From Branchiostoma belcheri (Eukaryota > Chordata > Leptocardii > Amphioxiformes > Branchiostomatidae): a DNA stretch of 64,000 bases. The notes under the pieces were generated by a model. That model was given only the letters and a program-made list of their open reading frames with translations, was not told the DNA's origin and searched no databases. Both the position numbers and the translations under genes were made by a program. Shown piece by piece: positions 22,480-33,884 of the stretch (its first letter is position 1; the number at the start of each line of letters is the position of its first letter). Where the stretch lies: the NCBI RefSeq assembly GCF_001625305.1, contig NW_017804242.1:466118-530117 (forward strand), given 5' to 3'.

Positions 22480-22690
22480 ATATTCCTGTCCTTTTAGTGC
22501 TTAACACTAGGGAAGTATACTATGTATACTGTAGGAAATACACTCTTGTTGGTTCATGGTGGCTCAAATACTCAATGTTGCACCCTGTGTTTAACACTTG
22601 GGAAGTATATACAGGTATAGGAAATGCACTCTTGTTGATGCACGGTGGTTCAAAAAAAATATGTTGCACTCATGCAGTCTGCATGATGGG
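22480..22690. repeat. Two-copy tandem duplication, about 105 bp
   Basis: TTAACAC(T)(A/T)GGGAAGTATA and CACTCTTGTTG(G/A)T(T/G)CA(C/T)GGTGG occur twice. A related ACCATGGGGGAT...GTGGGGGCA block is at 22409 and 22739. The 158-codon frame across this region (22317-22793) is not coding-like. Confidence 0.6.
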
Positions 22691-22895
22691 GTTTGAAGAG
22701 TGGCCTACATATATACATATAGAGCTATGGATTATAAACCATGGGGGATCATTGTGGGGGCAGAAGTTTTCAGGGCAGTTTAATTTGTTCTAGTCAGTGT
22801 TTATCACTGACATTAGGATGTAGCTATACAGGAAAGGCCTTCTTGTTGGTGCATGGTAACTCAAATATTTAGCAACACATGTACCACTGTATGGG

Positions 22896-22983
22896 TAGCC
22901 TCTACCAGGCTTGGAGAGGCGACTGGAAAGAGTAGAAATCGGCCAAATAGAGAGGTAAGCATGCCAAGGGAGTTTGTCCGTTG
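22896..22983. mobile_element. Half copy of the AGCCTCTACCAGGC MITE
   Basis: TAGCCTCTACCAGGCTTGGA...CTGGAAAGAGTAGAAATCGG...CATGCCAAGGG matches the left arm of the complete element at 25098-25300. The right arm is missing. Confidence 0.65.
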
Positions 22984-22997
22984 AGAGAACATTTCAC

Positions 22998-23066
22998 CTT
23001 GACTTCACTGCCCTGTGATTCCAGGAATCCCGATGGGTTATTCTCTGTTCCCGGAAGTTCTCTGAG
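22998..23066 (-). CDS. Coding exon, 22 codons with split codons at both ends
   Basis: The minus strand shows acceptor CTCCTGCCTGGTAATTACAG|, a leading C that completes AGC with the 26.6 kb exon, then SENFREQRITHRDSWNHRAV-KS and trailing AG before donor GTCAAG|GTGAAA. The trailing AG plus T of the exon at 21247-21298 gives Ser. A phase-0 reading is also open, but it dead-ends at the next exon, so this frame is preferred. Confidence 0.7.
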
Positions 23067-23192
23067 CTGTAATTACCAGGCAGGAGGAGGAGGGCACAAA
23101 ACAGGATTTGCAGTGACCTCTGTAACGCCCTTAAGTTAATGGTCAGTCTTAGACTGACGCTAGCTATAGACTCTATAGCTAGCGAGATGGCT

Positions 23193-23532
23193 AGGGCTTG
23201 AAACTCATTTTTGCTCTGGTGCACCTGACTAAAAAATTTGGTTTGTAAAATAAAAGAAATTTGTATGCATAACATGAAATTATTGTGTACAAGCAAAACT
23301 TTACTGCCTCTATCTGGAGCTTGAATCTGAAATAGATCCCAAATTCTATAGCTAACTTCAGAATCTTTAATCAAGCAGTATGCCAAAGGTTGCAGAACTT
23401 TTTTCTGGCACAATTTGGATGTCAACAATATGCTGCATGCTATAGCATGTCCAGTAGTACCTATTAGTAAATTGTATTGAAGTTTTGTTTCCACAAGAGT
23501 GCATAATTATTTACCCAGTATGTTGAGCCCTG
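23193..23532 (+). mobile_element. GTGCACCC-type MITE, old diverged copy
   Basis: Starts AGGGCTTGAAACTCATTTTT with GGTGCACCTGACTAAAAAAT, and ends near GTATGTTGAGCCCTGA. Total about 340 bp, as in the fuller copies. The 166-codon minus-strand frame 22994-23494 is this element fused by chance to the exon above. Confidence 0.65.
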
Positions 23533-24120
23533 ACTGTCCCACTTAGTTACCCTCACTCCATCAGGACTAAATTGGTCGTCGGCTATATGGAATACCAAAT
23601 CACTTTGGTGCCTCTAAAATTTAGAGGACACAGTCGAAAAAGCATTGGAGTAGACCTATCTAAACTTTGAAGGTTGAATTGTCTTGAAACTTGAGATCCT
23701 AAACAAGGAGACTGAATAAGAAATTAATAAAGATGTTTTCCAGTGTGCTCTATATAATTATTATACTCTATTTACATATAACTTATTAAGTTTGTAACTT
23801 TTTATTGTGGACGTAAAATCTATTTCTGGGGCTGATACAGCTTCAATGAATTATAATTATAGATCAACAATATGCATCCTCCTTAACTGCACTAATAACG
23901 ATATAAGATGAATATACATGTCCTCTTTAACTACACAATAATGATATAAAATGAATGTAAATGAAGATGAACTGTACACATCTACATGTCCTCATTAGCT
24001 ATATACTGTAATGATCATATTAGTTACCAAACTGTAATTGCTAAATATCATAAAGCTGACTCATTAGGCACATCTGATGATTGCAAACTGCTGTGGCGTA
24101 ACTTTGCTTGATTTTTTTTA
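23533..24120. other. Intronic sequence, nothing assigned
   Basis: AT-rich; no exon, repeat or element recognised. Confidence 0.3.
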
Positions 24121-24257
24121 AAAATAATGGTTTTTATTGTCCAAACAGTACCCGTGCAGTCGCAGCCTTTATACGGCTGAATTGATGCAGGGTATCACAT
24201 AATAATCAACAATTACAACAATCAACACAATCATGATACACAAATTTGTTCCACAAT

Positions 24258-24503
24258 TATTTTTTGTGGAACTGTCGCAAGGGTCTGTGCGGCTGCCATT
24301 CGGCGCCACAAGGTGACCTCAATACGACTTTCCCCAACCGAAGTTAGGTACCCATTCACACCTGGGTGGAGTGAGGAAAGTCGTGTAAAGTGCCTTTCCC
24401 AAGGACACAACGTCGGGGCGCATGTTCAGACATGTACCGGGTACGACCCGGAATCTCCCCGGTTCATAGTCGATTGCTTTAACCACTACACCACCCGACG
24501 CCA
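24258..24503 (-). mobile_element. tRNA-derived SINE
   Basis: On the minus strand from 24503 come GTCGGGTGGTGTAGTGGTTA (box A region), GGGTCGTACCC (box B-like), then the core CCTTGGGAAAGGCACTTTAC / CACTCCACCCAGGTGTGAAT / GGGTACCTAACTTCGGTTGG. The low-coordinate end carries GTCGCAAGGGTCTGTG. The same core recurs at 4830-5115, 21830-21935 and 49740-49790. Confidence 0.8.
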
Positions 24504-25086
24504 CTTACATGATTTTGAATTGATGGACAATCACCCATCAGGGTCCCCAATGCAATAAGCTTAGACATAGATTATTTTCACCAGAGACTGGAGTAGTAAA
24601 ATACGGTGCACTCGAAGTCAACTGAGCCAGCAGCATTTCAGGCAATCAGAGAAGGCAGACTTTATCCCTTACTTAAAGCTTTACAACCCTTCCACTTCCA
24701 CCAACATTACCTTATGAGGATATATTGCAGCATTGAGCATGCATAAAAGTCTAATATGTTCAATGTAGGCTGGCTGCCAACTGTTTCAAGGGCCTAGACA
24801 TAGGCCAGTAAGTTCCTTGACTCCAGGACCAATATACACATGTATGGCCCAAGGAAATTATACCACAGTGCCCCTGTGTTAGGCCCCAGTTAGGCCCTAG
24901 TGTGTTATGGGTCTGGCATCCAGGCTAATGTAATAAATATTTCAGTTTGCTAAGGTAGCCATGAATTTCCCACCAAATTTCTATTGGTTATGGGGTTGGA
25001 AAGCAAGGAGAAGGTTAAAATTACCTACAACATGTTCTCAAACTGAAGTCATCATCTGTATTCAAGTCATCAATGAAGTGTACAAA
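24504..25086. other. Intronic sequence, nothing assigned
   Basis: Single-copy-looking DNA without a supported exon. A donor-like GTTGTAG|GTAATT near 25029 (minus) has no open frame in the required phase. Confidence 0.3.
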
Positions 25087-25311
25087 TGTAGTTGGCCTAG
25101 CCTCTACCAGGCTTCGGTAAGCGGCTGGAAAGAGTAGAAATTGGCCAAATAGTCAGATAACATGCCAGTGGAGTTGGTCTGCTAATAGGAGTACAGTTTG
25201 CCGCTCCTTTGGTGGACCAACTCCCCTGGCATGTTATCCGTCTATTTGGCCTATTTCTACTCTTTCCAGCCGCTTCTGAAGCCTGGTAGAGGCTATACAT
25301 TGTAGTTGGCC
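25087..25311. mobile_element. MITE of about 203 bp with an 11-bp target duplication
   Basis: The inverted arms of about 85 bp start TAGCCTCTACCAGGCTTCGG and end CTGAAGCCTGGTAGAGGCTA. They surround a short centre (TACAGTTTGCC). TGTAGTTGGCC flanks the element on both sides (25087-25097 and 25301-25311). The 95-codon minus-strand frame here is an artefact of the arms. Confidence 0.8.
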
Positions 25312-25379
25312 ACTCCAGTGCAAACCTAGTTCTATATTGCCAGAGTGCTGTCTGGACCCTAATCCTTACCAGAGCACAA

Positions 25380-26345
25380 GACAAATGGTAAGATTATAGT
25401 CTTCCTGCTTACATGGCTAATGGCCTGATGGGAAGAAAGAACTATTTCCTGTGCCCTGACAGTACAAACCTATAACAATTCATTCTCTCAATCCTATCTC
25501 GCGGAGATAAACCATTGCATTAAATCATTCCTTACTTGATCCCAATAGTATAAATTTAAGCCAAACAGGGGAAGACTTACTAGTCTTTCTACTAGGACTG
25601 GACATAATAAAGAACTATTTCCTGTGTCCTGACAGTACAAATTCTAACTATTATATAATAACAATTCATCAATTCATTTTGACCTCCCCAAGGTAGGATG
25701 TAGGACGGAGACATTCTCAATCTTACCTTGAGGAGGTAGACCATTGCATTAAATGTTACAACTCTTTCCCATCTGATTTAATGATATAAGTATAAGCAAA
25801 AGAAGGTAAGAGGAATATATAGTCTTTGCATTCCTATAATAGTGAGAGGATTGGCCATAAAGATTCCCTATACACTGACATGAGAAAAAAAACTATCCAT
25901 TTTCTAAATCCTAGCTCAGAGAGATAATTTACAACTCTTTCCCAGCTGACAGTAACTTTTATAGCCAAGAGAGTAGGACTTTACAAATGTATAGTCTTCC
26001 TGCTAGGACTGGGCATAATTAACTATTTCCTGTACTCTGGCAATAAAAAAAACTATAACCGTTCATTTTGTCAATCCTAGCTTGGAGAGATATTTTTAAC
26101 TATTGAATAGGATTGCAAAATGTTTTCCAACTGACTTTATACTGTATAAAATATGAGCCAAAAGGGGCAAGACAAATCTAGATTACAGTATTCCAGCTAG
26201 AATAGGCCATAATGATATTAACTATTTCCTGTAGATTGACATAGAAAAAACTATAACGATTCATTTTCCCAATCCTCACTAATGATGAGATAGAATTGCT
26301 TAGTTAATGTTGCAAATCTTTCCCAACAGACTTGATTGTACAGAA
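25380..26345. repeat. Degenerate tandem array, about 160-200-bp unit, about five copies
   Basis: AACTATTTCCTGT(G/A)...TGACA then AACTATAACGATTCATT and GAGATA blocks recur near 25440, 25612, 25865, 26025 and 26220. Confidence 0.7.
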
Positions 26346-26629
26346 ATATAACGAATACGAATAATACCTGAGATAGATACAATTATTATAATGACAAGAA
26401 AAAATCTGGATGGTATTTAACAGTCAGTTATCTTTATCTTATCAGTAACCTCCACATAACCCCATCAGGGGCAGAGTTGGGGGTGGGGTCTCAGGCCCCA
26501 GGCTAGGGTGAGGAAGTCTTCAGTCTGGCTCTGAATAACTCAACTGTGGTGTGGGGGCCGTAACTACTAACTTAAAAGTCAGGCAGGGCTTTCCATTGGG
26601 GTGGTGTGGGGGAAATAGAATTTCTTTAC

Positions 26630-26673
26630 CTGCAATTGGCTTCAAGTGTAGCTACTGAACCAGGCAGGGTGTT
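26630..26673 (-). CDS. Coding exon, 14 codons plus two split bases
   Basis: The minus strand has a long pyrimidine-rich acceptor (TTTCTTTCCCCATACC...CCAATAG|), then NTLPGSVATLEANC and trailing AG before donor TTGCAG|GTAAAG. It starts in phase 0, as left by the exon at 31140-31215, and its AG is completed by C in the next exon. Very short (44 bp), but both splice sites and both phases fit. Confidence 0.65.
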
Positions 26674-26759
26674 CTATTGGAAACGATGGTATGGGGAAAG
26701 AAAGGAATATCTCACTACATGTACAGTGTCACGTTTCTGGGTGTATTTTCTCTGATGGG

Positions 26760-27640
26760 ACTAGTACTGGTGGCTCTCTGAGATTCTGCATCTTGGCAGC
26801 ACTTTTTCAATATGCAAAGTTCCATGCATCATCGCGTTGGTATATGTAAATCACTTATTCATAAGACTTAATTGTTAGTAAAGTTTCTTAATTGTTAGTA
26901 AAGTTTCTGAGAGTCTGACACCCTCAGTACCAAGGTGACAAATGGAAGAGCACCAAACCTCACTACATGATCAGGCTGATCCCCGGGTTCAGAATTTATT
27001 AAACTTCATGGCAAATTCATGCCCAAGGGGTAATTACATTAGACAATAATTTTACAGCAACTTTGTTAGGTAATATGGAGCACCAACTGTGACTTGATGA
27101 CATTATTATCTGCTCTATGACAAATGGATGAACACAAAAGCTTGCTACTTGTGAGGCTCAGAATAAAAAATGACTACCCAGTCACCATAACAAGCTTCCC
27201 TTATCATCATGATACACGTACATTGTATGGACGGGTCGGTACTTGAACTTAGTAGCTCCCCCAGGCATGAGACTTGACAAAAACTATAGGAGTTTAAAAC
27301 ACTTCCATAATTACATTATCCACATGATGACATATGGACGAACGCAAAACCTCACTAGTACTAAACTAGATTATAGTAAGTGGTTCCCCCGGGTGCACAA
27401 TGGACAGCAAACTTGACGTGTTAACAGTACCAGACTGAGTAAATAATGAGTTGTACCAACGTTAACTGAATTCATGTGGCAAGTAGACAAACAAAAAACA
27501 GGGCTCCAAATCCAATTTTTTCTGCACAGCTCCAACTTAACCTGCTCTAACCCACATACATGTACACATGCAGGTGTATTAAATTTTCCAACCCAGAAAA
27601 ATTTAACTGCTCTGGGAACAGGATGATGAAAAATGACTGT
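26760..27640. other. Intronic sequence with weak repeats
   Basis: Loose repeats of a GACAAATGGA(A/T)GA(A/G)CACAAA...CTCACTA motif occur near 26937, 27119 and 27330. No exon supported. Confidence 0.35.
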
Positions 27641-28860
27641 ATGACAGACCCCCTTATCAGAGCATCATCCACTGTCAGATGGCAGAAGCCTCCATCTGCA
27701 GGACATACATGATGGTACACTGCATGGTACAATGTACATACCGACTGTTAGGACCTTATCTCTCTGGACACTCATGGAGAGATAGATATATGAGGGACTG
27801 TCTGTCCATCTCTGTGATGGAAAACTTGGGTCACCCTCTGGGCCTGACAGACTCCCTTTTTGCAGCAGCATCAACAGTTACTGTCAAATGGCAGAAGCCT
27901 CCATCCGCAGGACATACATGATGGTACACTGCATGGTACAATGTACATACCAACTGCCAGGACCTTATCTCTCTGGACACACATGGAGACATATCAGGGA
28001 CTGTCTGTCCATCTCTGTGATGGAAAAGTTGGGTCACCCTCTGGGCATGACAGACTCCCTTATCGCAGCGTCATTAACAGTTACTGTCTGATGGCAGTAG
28101 CCTCCATTCAAATGCACATAAAGGCAGTTTAAATTTTCTGTATGAAACATACTGACCAACAGGACCTTATTTTCTCTGGACATGACAAACTCCCTTATCT
28201 CAGGATCATCAACAGTTACTGTCTGATGGCAGAAGCCTCCATCCGCAAGAGATACTACTAGTGAGTCAGTACCCTGCATGGAATATATGTTCCTTGAAAG
28301 GGCACACCCAAAAATAAAGCTAGGGTCGGCAATTTATTCTAGGTTCAGTTGAGGAAGAGAAACAATTTTTTTTTCCTAGGACTTATCTCAGCATCATCAA
28401 CAGTTACTGTCTGATGGCAGAAGCCTCCATCCGCAGGACATACAGGGAACACTACATGGGACATGCCGAATACCAGGACCTTATTTTCTCTGGGCATGAC
28501 AGACTTCCTTATTTCAGCATCATCAACAGTTATTGTCTGATGACAGAAGCCTCCATCCGCAGCACATACAGGCAGTTTGCTGTATGAAACATAATTTGAC
28601 CATAGTACGTCATCTCTGTGCATGACATACAGACTCCCTTATCACAGCATCATCATCCACAGTTACTGTCTGATGGCAGAAGCCTCCATCCGCAGCAGTA
28701 TACAGGCAGTTTGCTGTATGAAACATATTGCTGACCATACAACCTTATCTCTCTATGCACACATGGAGATTGCATCAGGGACTGTCTGCTTATCTGTGTG
28801 ATGGAAAACTTGGGCCATTCTTTGGGTCACCTGGGCAATTACATCAAAGTACAAAATGAT
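27640..28860. repeat. Tandem array, about 130-210-bp unit, about seven copies
   Basis: TGGCAGAAGCCTCCATCCGC preceded by CATCAACAGTTACTGTCTGA recurs near 27680, 27889, 28095, 28227, 28415, 28544 and 28675. GGACCTTATCTCTCTGGACA and GATGGAAAACTTGGGTCACC blocks lie between. Frames of 60-95 codons on both strands are repeat shadows. Confidence 0.9.
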
Positions 28861-28888
28861 ATAGTACAGTGATGGGTTTATTTGAAGT

Positions 28889-28901
28889 AACATAGGCTAT
28901 G
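28889..28901. repeat. Left target-site duplication, AACATAGGCTATG
   Basis: Identical 13-bp copy at 29448-29460, exactly flanking the Penelope-like element. Confidence 0.85.
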
Positions 28902-29447
28902 TCGATGAAGGTTAGACATCCAGGTAATACGATATGCCAAAAAACAGTTACTCAAGCAACTGGATATGATTTTGAAAACGTCAGACGTTTCAGCTAGTAT
29001 CCACTAGCTTTCGTCAGTGACTGAGAGACCAGAGGGGAAAGCAGGTTTATATACACAACCTGTTGATTGATATGCAAATAAAGTGAAGACAAATTTTTGG
29101 AAGTCGAAAAAGGAACAAAAGTCAGACAAGTCAAGACAAGATGATGCAAATTAGTCTGAAAGCTCCTGTTATACAGGACAGGAGCTTAAGTGTTGTCTGT
29201 CCTCGGGGCTGGGAGTGCCAAATCCCAAGTGCCGGAAAGATAGACCCGTAGCCCCCCTTCCCTGTTGAGGGTAGGGTTGTACATTCTTTCATATATTGCC
29301 TCTTTAACACCCCTTCAACAGGTTGTGTATATAAACCTGCTTTCCCCTCTGGTCTCTCAGTCACTGACGAAAGCTAGTGGATACTAGCTGAAACGTCTGA
29401 CGTTTTCAAAATCATATCCAGTTGCTTGAGTAACTGTTTTTTGGCAT
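28902..29447 (-). mobile_element. Penelope-like element, internally deleted, inverted terminal repeats
   Basis: A 546-bp insertion inside the 27.6-30.3 kb tandem array, bounded by a 13-bp duplication. Ends of about 130 bp at about 28934-29064 and 29317-29447 are inverted copies of each other (GACGAAAGCTAGTGGATACT, CATATCCAGTTGCTTGAGTA). The low-coordinate end has an extra 32-bp 3' tail. Between them is the end of the Penelope ORF. Inverted, truncated terminal repeats are a known property of Penelope elements. Confidence 0.85.
29186..29314 (-). pseudogene. C-terminal tail of a Penelope GIY-YIG endonuclease ORF
   Basis: The minus-strand frame reads RGVKEAIYERMYNPTLNREG, then GLRVYLSGTWDLALPAPRT and a stop at 29186. 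The R-G-V-K-E-A-I ... P-(T/S)-L-N-R-x-G-G-L-R ... L-S signature is characteristic of the C-terminal end of Penelope/Neptune-type ORFs, downstream of the endonuclease catalytic core. RT and the catalytic GIY-YIG motifs are absent. The 77-codon frame at 29131-29364 is the wrong frame. Confidence 0.85.
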
Positions 29448-30270
29448 AACATAGGCTATGCTCAGACACAGACATCACGGACTGTTTGAGCTTACTGTCT
29501 GCTTATCTGTGTGATGGAAAACTTGTATGTAACATTACTACAGTGATTGGTTTGTTTGAGGGAACATATTTGATTGCATACATGATGAATACATGATTGT
29601 ATACTCTGCATGAAAACATACTGACTGCAAGCACTGTATCTCTGAAGACACAGATGTATGTATCAGGGGCTGTCAGTTTATCTTGGAGACCAGTAAAAAG
29701 TTGGGTCACCCTCTGGGCAATAACGTAACATAATGTAAGTACATTGATTGGTTTATTTGAGGTAACATACAGTACAGTGAGACACAGATATCACTGGGAC
29801 TGCCTGTCTATCTGTGTGATGGAAAACTTGCATCACCTTTAAACTAAGCAGAAATGTATATAACATTACTACAGTGATTGGTTTGTTTGAGGAAACATTA
29901 TGGTACATGATTGTATACTCCGCATGAAAACAGTAAGTTAAACATACTGACTGTGAGCACTGTATCTCTCTGAAGACACAGATGTATGTATCAGGGGCTG
30001 TCAGTTTATCTTGGAGACCAGTAAAAAGTTGGGTCACCCTCTGGGCAATTTATAAGGTAAATATTAAATGTAGTACAGTGATAGGTTTATTTGAGGTATA
30101 GTGTATGTATATATGGTACGCTGCATAAAACATACAAATTCACACATCATCTCTGGAGCCATATATTTGACTGTCTGCTATCTTTGTGACGGAGACTAGG
30201 GTCACCTTCTGGGCAGTATATACAATGTGTAACTATAGTGATACTCAGGTTTATTTGAGGTAACATACCA
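29448..30270. repeat. Continuation of the tandem array, about 305-330-bp unit
   Basis: GATGGAAAACTTG(T/C) recurs at 29511 and 29816, AGACCAGTAAAAAGTTGGGT at 29687 and 30018, and GATTGGTTTGTTTGAGG at 29551 and 29877. Shared GATGGAAAACTTGGGTCACC blocks tie it to the 27640-28860 array, into which the Penelope element inserted. Confidence 0.8.
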
Positions 30271-31130
30271 GGTGTAGAACAAATTTCAAATGTTGAATAC
30301 AACTTTGAACACAAGAGCACACAAGCTGCAAGTCACAAAAGCATGAAACGCAAATGCTAAACCAGTCCTGTACTAATAGTTTATCAGAATAGTATGGCTA
30401 CAAATTGAATGTAATGCATTCTAAGACACTAGCAGACCACAGAATTGATTGTATTTTAACGTAAATGATGGGCTCATCTGTTCGGCATATTTTGCCCTGC
30501 ATGCACTGAAAACTAAAGTGAGAAAACATTACCAAGAATCGCTTTCAATGAAGTATGAAATTGCAATTCAAGTCTTGCATGTTAAAGTGTCTCTTGAAGT
30601 GGGAAAATGCATTATAATAGTAAACTGTTGATGCATGGCAGATCAGCTACAACTAAATCATGTAGGACGACAAATTGATTTATATTTAGGCAACACATTC
30701 TGCTGAAATCATTTAGTTAAAAAAATATTTAATGTAATGATTATGTCATTCATTTACATGTACATTTGTATAAATATATCAGGTGTCATATCAATATACT
30801 AAGTATGCCTCGTTCAATGACACCCCCCCCCCAAAAAAAAGAGCAACCTGAAGAGCATGTCCTTTATATCTGGATTTGAAACAATATGCTGAATAGATTT
30901 ATATACATACAGACTGTATTGATAGAAAAAATTAGGCATATTTTTTTTTCTTTTCATACAACATGGCAGCCACATAAAGACAGTCTAAGGCTATTGTATT
31001 GTGATTCTCAGGCAATTATATATATTGAATACATGACATTGTATACAACAGTACTGATTCAGAATCACAATACATAGACTCTAGATCAGGTACACATGTA
31101 TCTGTGTCCTGGAACTATCTGACGAATGTT
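30271..31130. other. Intronic AT-rich sequence
   Basis: A C-run followed by an A-run occurs at 30823-30840. Otherwise no exon, repeat or element recognised. Confidence 0.3.
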
Positions 31131-31139
31131 TGCATTTAC

Positions 31140-31215
31140 CTGCAGGGCCAGACTTTGCTGACGGAAAAGCGACAGTCTCTCAGTCAACTGGAAACTGGAC
31201 AGGAGAGCCTCTGTA
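31140..31215 (-). CDS. Coding exon, 25 codons plus one split base
   Basis: The minus strand shows acceptor GTGAATTTTAG|, leading T completing GTT (Val) with the 37.6 kb exon, then TEALLSSFQLTERLSLFRQQ-SLALQ and donor CTGCAG|GTAAAT in phase 0. The other frames are closed. The peptide is leucine-rich and alpha-helical in character, the most coiled-coil-like piece of the protein. Splice sites, phase and composition agree. Confidence 0.75.
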
Positions 31216-31434
31216 CTAAAATTCACTGACATTGTACTCAAAGGAAGTGATATTGTATATAACAGTATAAGTGGGACTTCTGGATAGAGAAGGAATACGC
31301 TCGTAAGTTAGCTGTCACCTACATGTAGCCAGTCATAAAACAGGCACAGACTGGCTGGTCCCTAGCTATTGTTGATGTTGAAATTTGAGCTGTCTCTTTT
31401 GTGTTGTACCATAATACTGTCTACCTGTACTAGT

Positions 31435-31885
31435 GACCACCTCTATATAAGGACCACCTGGCCACTGACACAGTCAAACCTGTACAAGTGACCACCTCTA
31501 TATAAGGACCACCTGGCCATTGATACATGTATACAGTCAAACCTGTACAAGTAACCACCTCTGCATAAGGGCCACCTGGCCACTGACACAGTCAAACCTG
31601 TAAAAGTGACCACCTCTGCATAATGGCCACCTGGCCACTGACACAGTCAAACCTGTAAAAGTGACCACCTCTACATAAGGACCACCTGGCCACTGACACA
31701 GTCAAACCTGTACAATGACCACCTCTACATAAGGACCACCTTGCCATTGATTTACAGTCAAACCTGTACTGTCTAAGGACATAGTTAAACCTGTACTAAT
31801 GATCACCTCTCCATAAAGACCACCTGGCCATTTATATACAGTCAAACCTGTACAAGTAACCAGCTCTACATACAGTGTAAGGACT
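31435..31885. repeat. 57-bp tandem array, about eight copies
   Basis: ACAGTCAAACCTGTACAAGT then GACCACCTCTACATAAGGAC and CACCTGGCCACTGA repeat about every 57 bp with few changes. Confidence 0.9.
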
Positions 31886-31889
31886 ACCT

Positions 31890-33320
31890 AGCCAGTGTGA
31901 CTAATTTTGGTGGTCGCTTAGATAATTTTTTCCATTGACACTTTGTGAGGATTCAAAAGTCTTACAAAGAGTGCTTACAAAGCAACTACCTGTCCACATA
32001 GACTAGGTTTTATCAGTCCCCCTGAGCGGTCTTCTTGTGAAGATTTGACTATCAAGGATTCAACACTGCAAAGCCTGAGATTATTATGCAGACTCTATGT
32101 CTGGTAAAGCAGAGGTTTGAGCCTACATCAAAAAGGTCGACAAGTAGGAAATTTTCCACTGAGAGGGCGCAACAGAATATTTCGGAAAACACAATCTATC
32201 ATCTCTCCCAAGAGATGGTACAAAGGGGCCAGGTGAATCCGTCTATCTAGATAATTTTTCCCACTGACTCTTTAGAAGCACTCCACTCTATAGCAACCAC
32301 CTGTCCACGTAGACCAGGTTTTATTAGTCCCCCTGAGTGGTCTTCTTGTGCAGGTTTGACTGCCAAGAATTCAACACCGCAAAACCTGAGATTATCATGT
32401 AGACTTTATGTCTGGTAAAGCAGACGTTTGAGCCTACATCAAAAAGGTCTACAAGTAGGAAATTTTCCACTGAGAGGGCGCAACAGAATATTTCGGAAAA
32501 CACAATTGATCATCTCTCCCAAGAGATGGTACAATGGGACCAGGTGAATCCGTCTATCTAGATAATTTTTCCCACTAACTCTTTGTATGCACTCCAGTCA
32601 ATAGCAACCACCTGTCCACATTGACTAAAGTTTTATCAGTCCCCCTGAGCGGTCTTGTTGTGCAGGTTTGACTATCAAGGATTCACTACCATAAAGCCAA
32701 TGATTGTTATGTAGATTCCGTCTATCTAGATAATTTTTCCCACTGACTCTTTGGAAGCACTCCAGTTTAGAGCAACCACCTGTCCACATATAGCCTAGGT
32801 TTTATCAGTCCCCCTGAGCGGTCTTCTTGTACAGGTTAACTTTTGACTGCCAAGAATTCAACACTGCAAAGCCTGAGATTATTAATATGTAGACTCTATG
32901 TCTGCTAAAGCAGAGGTTTGAGCCTACATCAAAAAGGTTGACAGAAGTAGGAAATCTTCCACTGAGAGGGCGCAACAGAATATTTTGTAAAACACAATGG
33001 ATCATCTCTCCCAAGAGATGGTACAAAGAGACCAGGTGAATTTGTCTATCTGTGAGTTAGAAATAACAGGTTTTATCAGACCCCCTAAATGGTCTTCTTG
33101 TGCAGGTTTGACTGTCAAAAATTCAACACCACAAAGCCTGAGATTATTATGTAGACTCTATGTCTGGTAAAGCACAGGGTTGAGTCTATATCAAAAAGGT
33201 CGACGAGTAGGAAATTTTCCACTGAGAGGGCGGAACAGAATATTTCGGAAAACACAATCGATCATCTCTCCCAAGAGATGGTACAAAGGGACCAGGTGAA
33301 TTCGTCTGTATGTGAGTTAG
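31890..33320. repeat. Tandem array, about 260-310-bp unit, about five copies
   Basis: CCACTGAGAGGGCGCAACAG recurs near 32157, 32469, 32962 and 33222. GGTCTTCTTGTGCAGGTTTG, ATGTCTGGTAAAGCAGAGG and TCTCCCAAGAGATGGTACAA are in the same order. One unit (32580-32760) lacks the middle. Confidence 0.9.
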
Positions 33321-33324
33321 AAAT

Positions 33325-33860
33325 GTCAAAGTGGCAAGTTAACAGGGGTGTCCACAGAGAGGAGGTTTTGGGCAGTTCTCTACACATGCCTCTGTGAAAT
33401 GCCATCAATTAAGAACCTCTCAATTAGCAAGGAATTTATAAATTCCTGGAAATGAACATTGACACTTGCCCTGGTGCCATCCGATTTGTAACGGCAACTT
33501 CAAAAAAAATCAGGGTGCCATAACAAATTGGATGGCTACCGGGCAGTACATTGACACATGGGAGAGACTTGCAGCAAACATACATGTAAGTCGATAATAT
33601 AACATCAACTTTGGAGACAAGAACTTAAGAAACAGTTACACAAGGAGGAAGAAAAACTGAGACTTTGAAACATTGAAACTTCAAACTTTCGACTTGCTTC
33701 GAGTTTCAGACCTCTAACTCAGACTAGCCCTGTATAAGTAGATTGTGTATAGATTTTGTAGTAAACTGCAGTCCTGCGAGAATCTCAATCGCCTATACTA
33801 AATGTCAAAGAGTCAGGTTAACAGGGGTGGCACAGTAGGGAGGGCTGTGTGGCCTTTCGT
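33325..33860. repeat. Two-copy repeat around GTTAACAGGGGTG
   Basis: GTCAAAGTGGCAAGTTAACA at 33328 and GTCAAAGAGTCAGGTTAACA at 33803 begin similar stretches (AGGGGTG, TCTACA(C/T)(A/G)TGCCT). No coding content. Confidence 0.5.
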
Positions 33861-33884
33861 GCTCTACATGTGCCTTTATGCATC

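Noticed and set aside
22317..22793. 158-codon plus-strand frame
   Set aside because: It spans a local duplication, has no coding-type codon use and no domain, and shows no splice or promoter context.
22994..23494. 166-codon minus-strand frame as a single gene
   Set aside because: Only its first part (22998-23066) is an exon with splice sites; the rest is intron and an old MITE.
27640..33320. CRISPR-like arrays
   Set aside because: The repeats are contiguous diverged tandem units without unique spacers of constant length, in a eukaryotic intron context.
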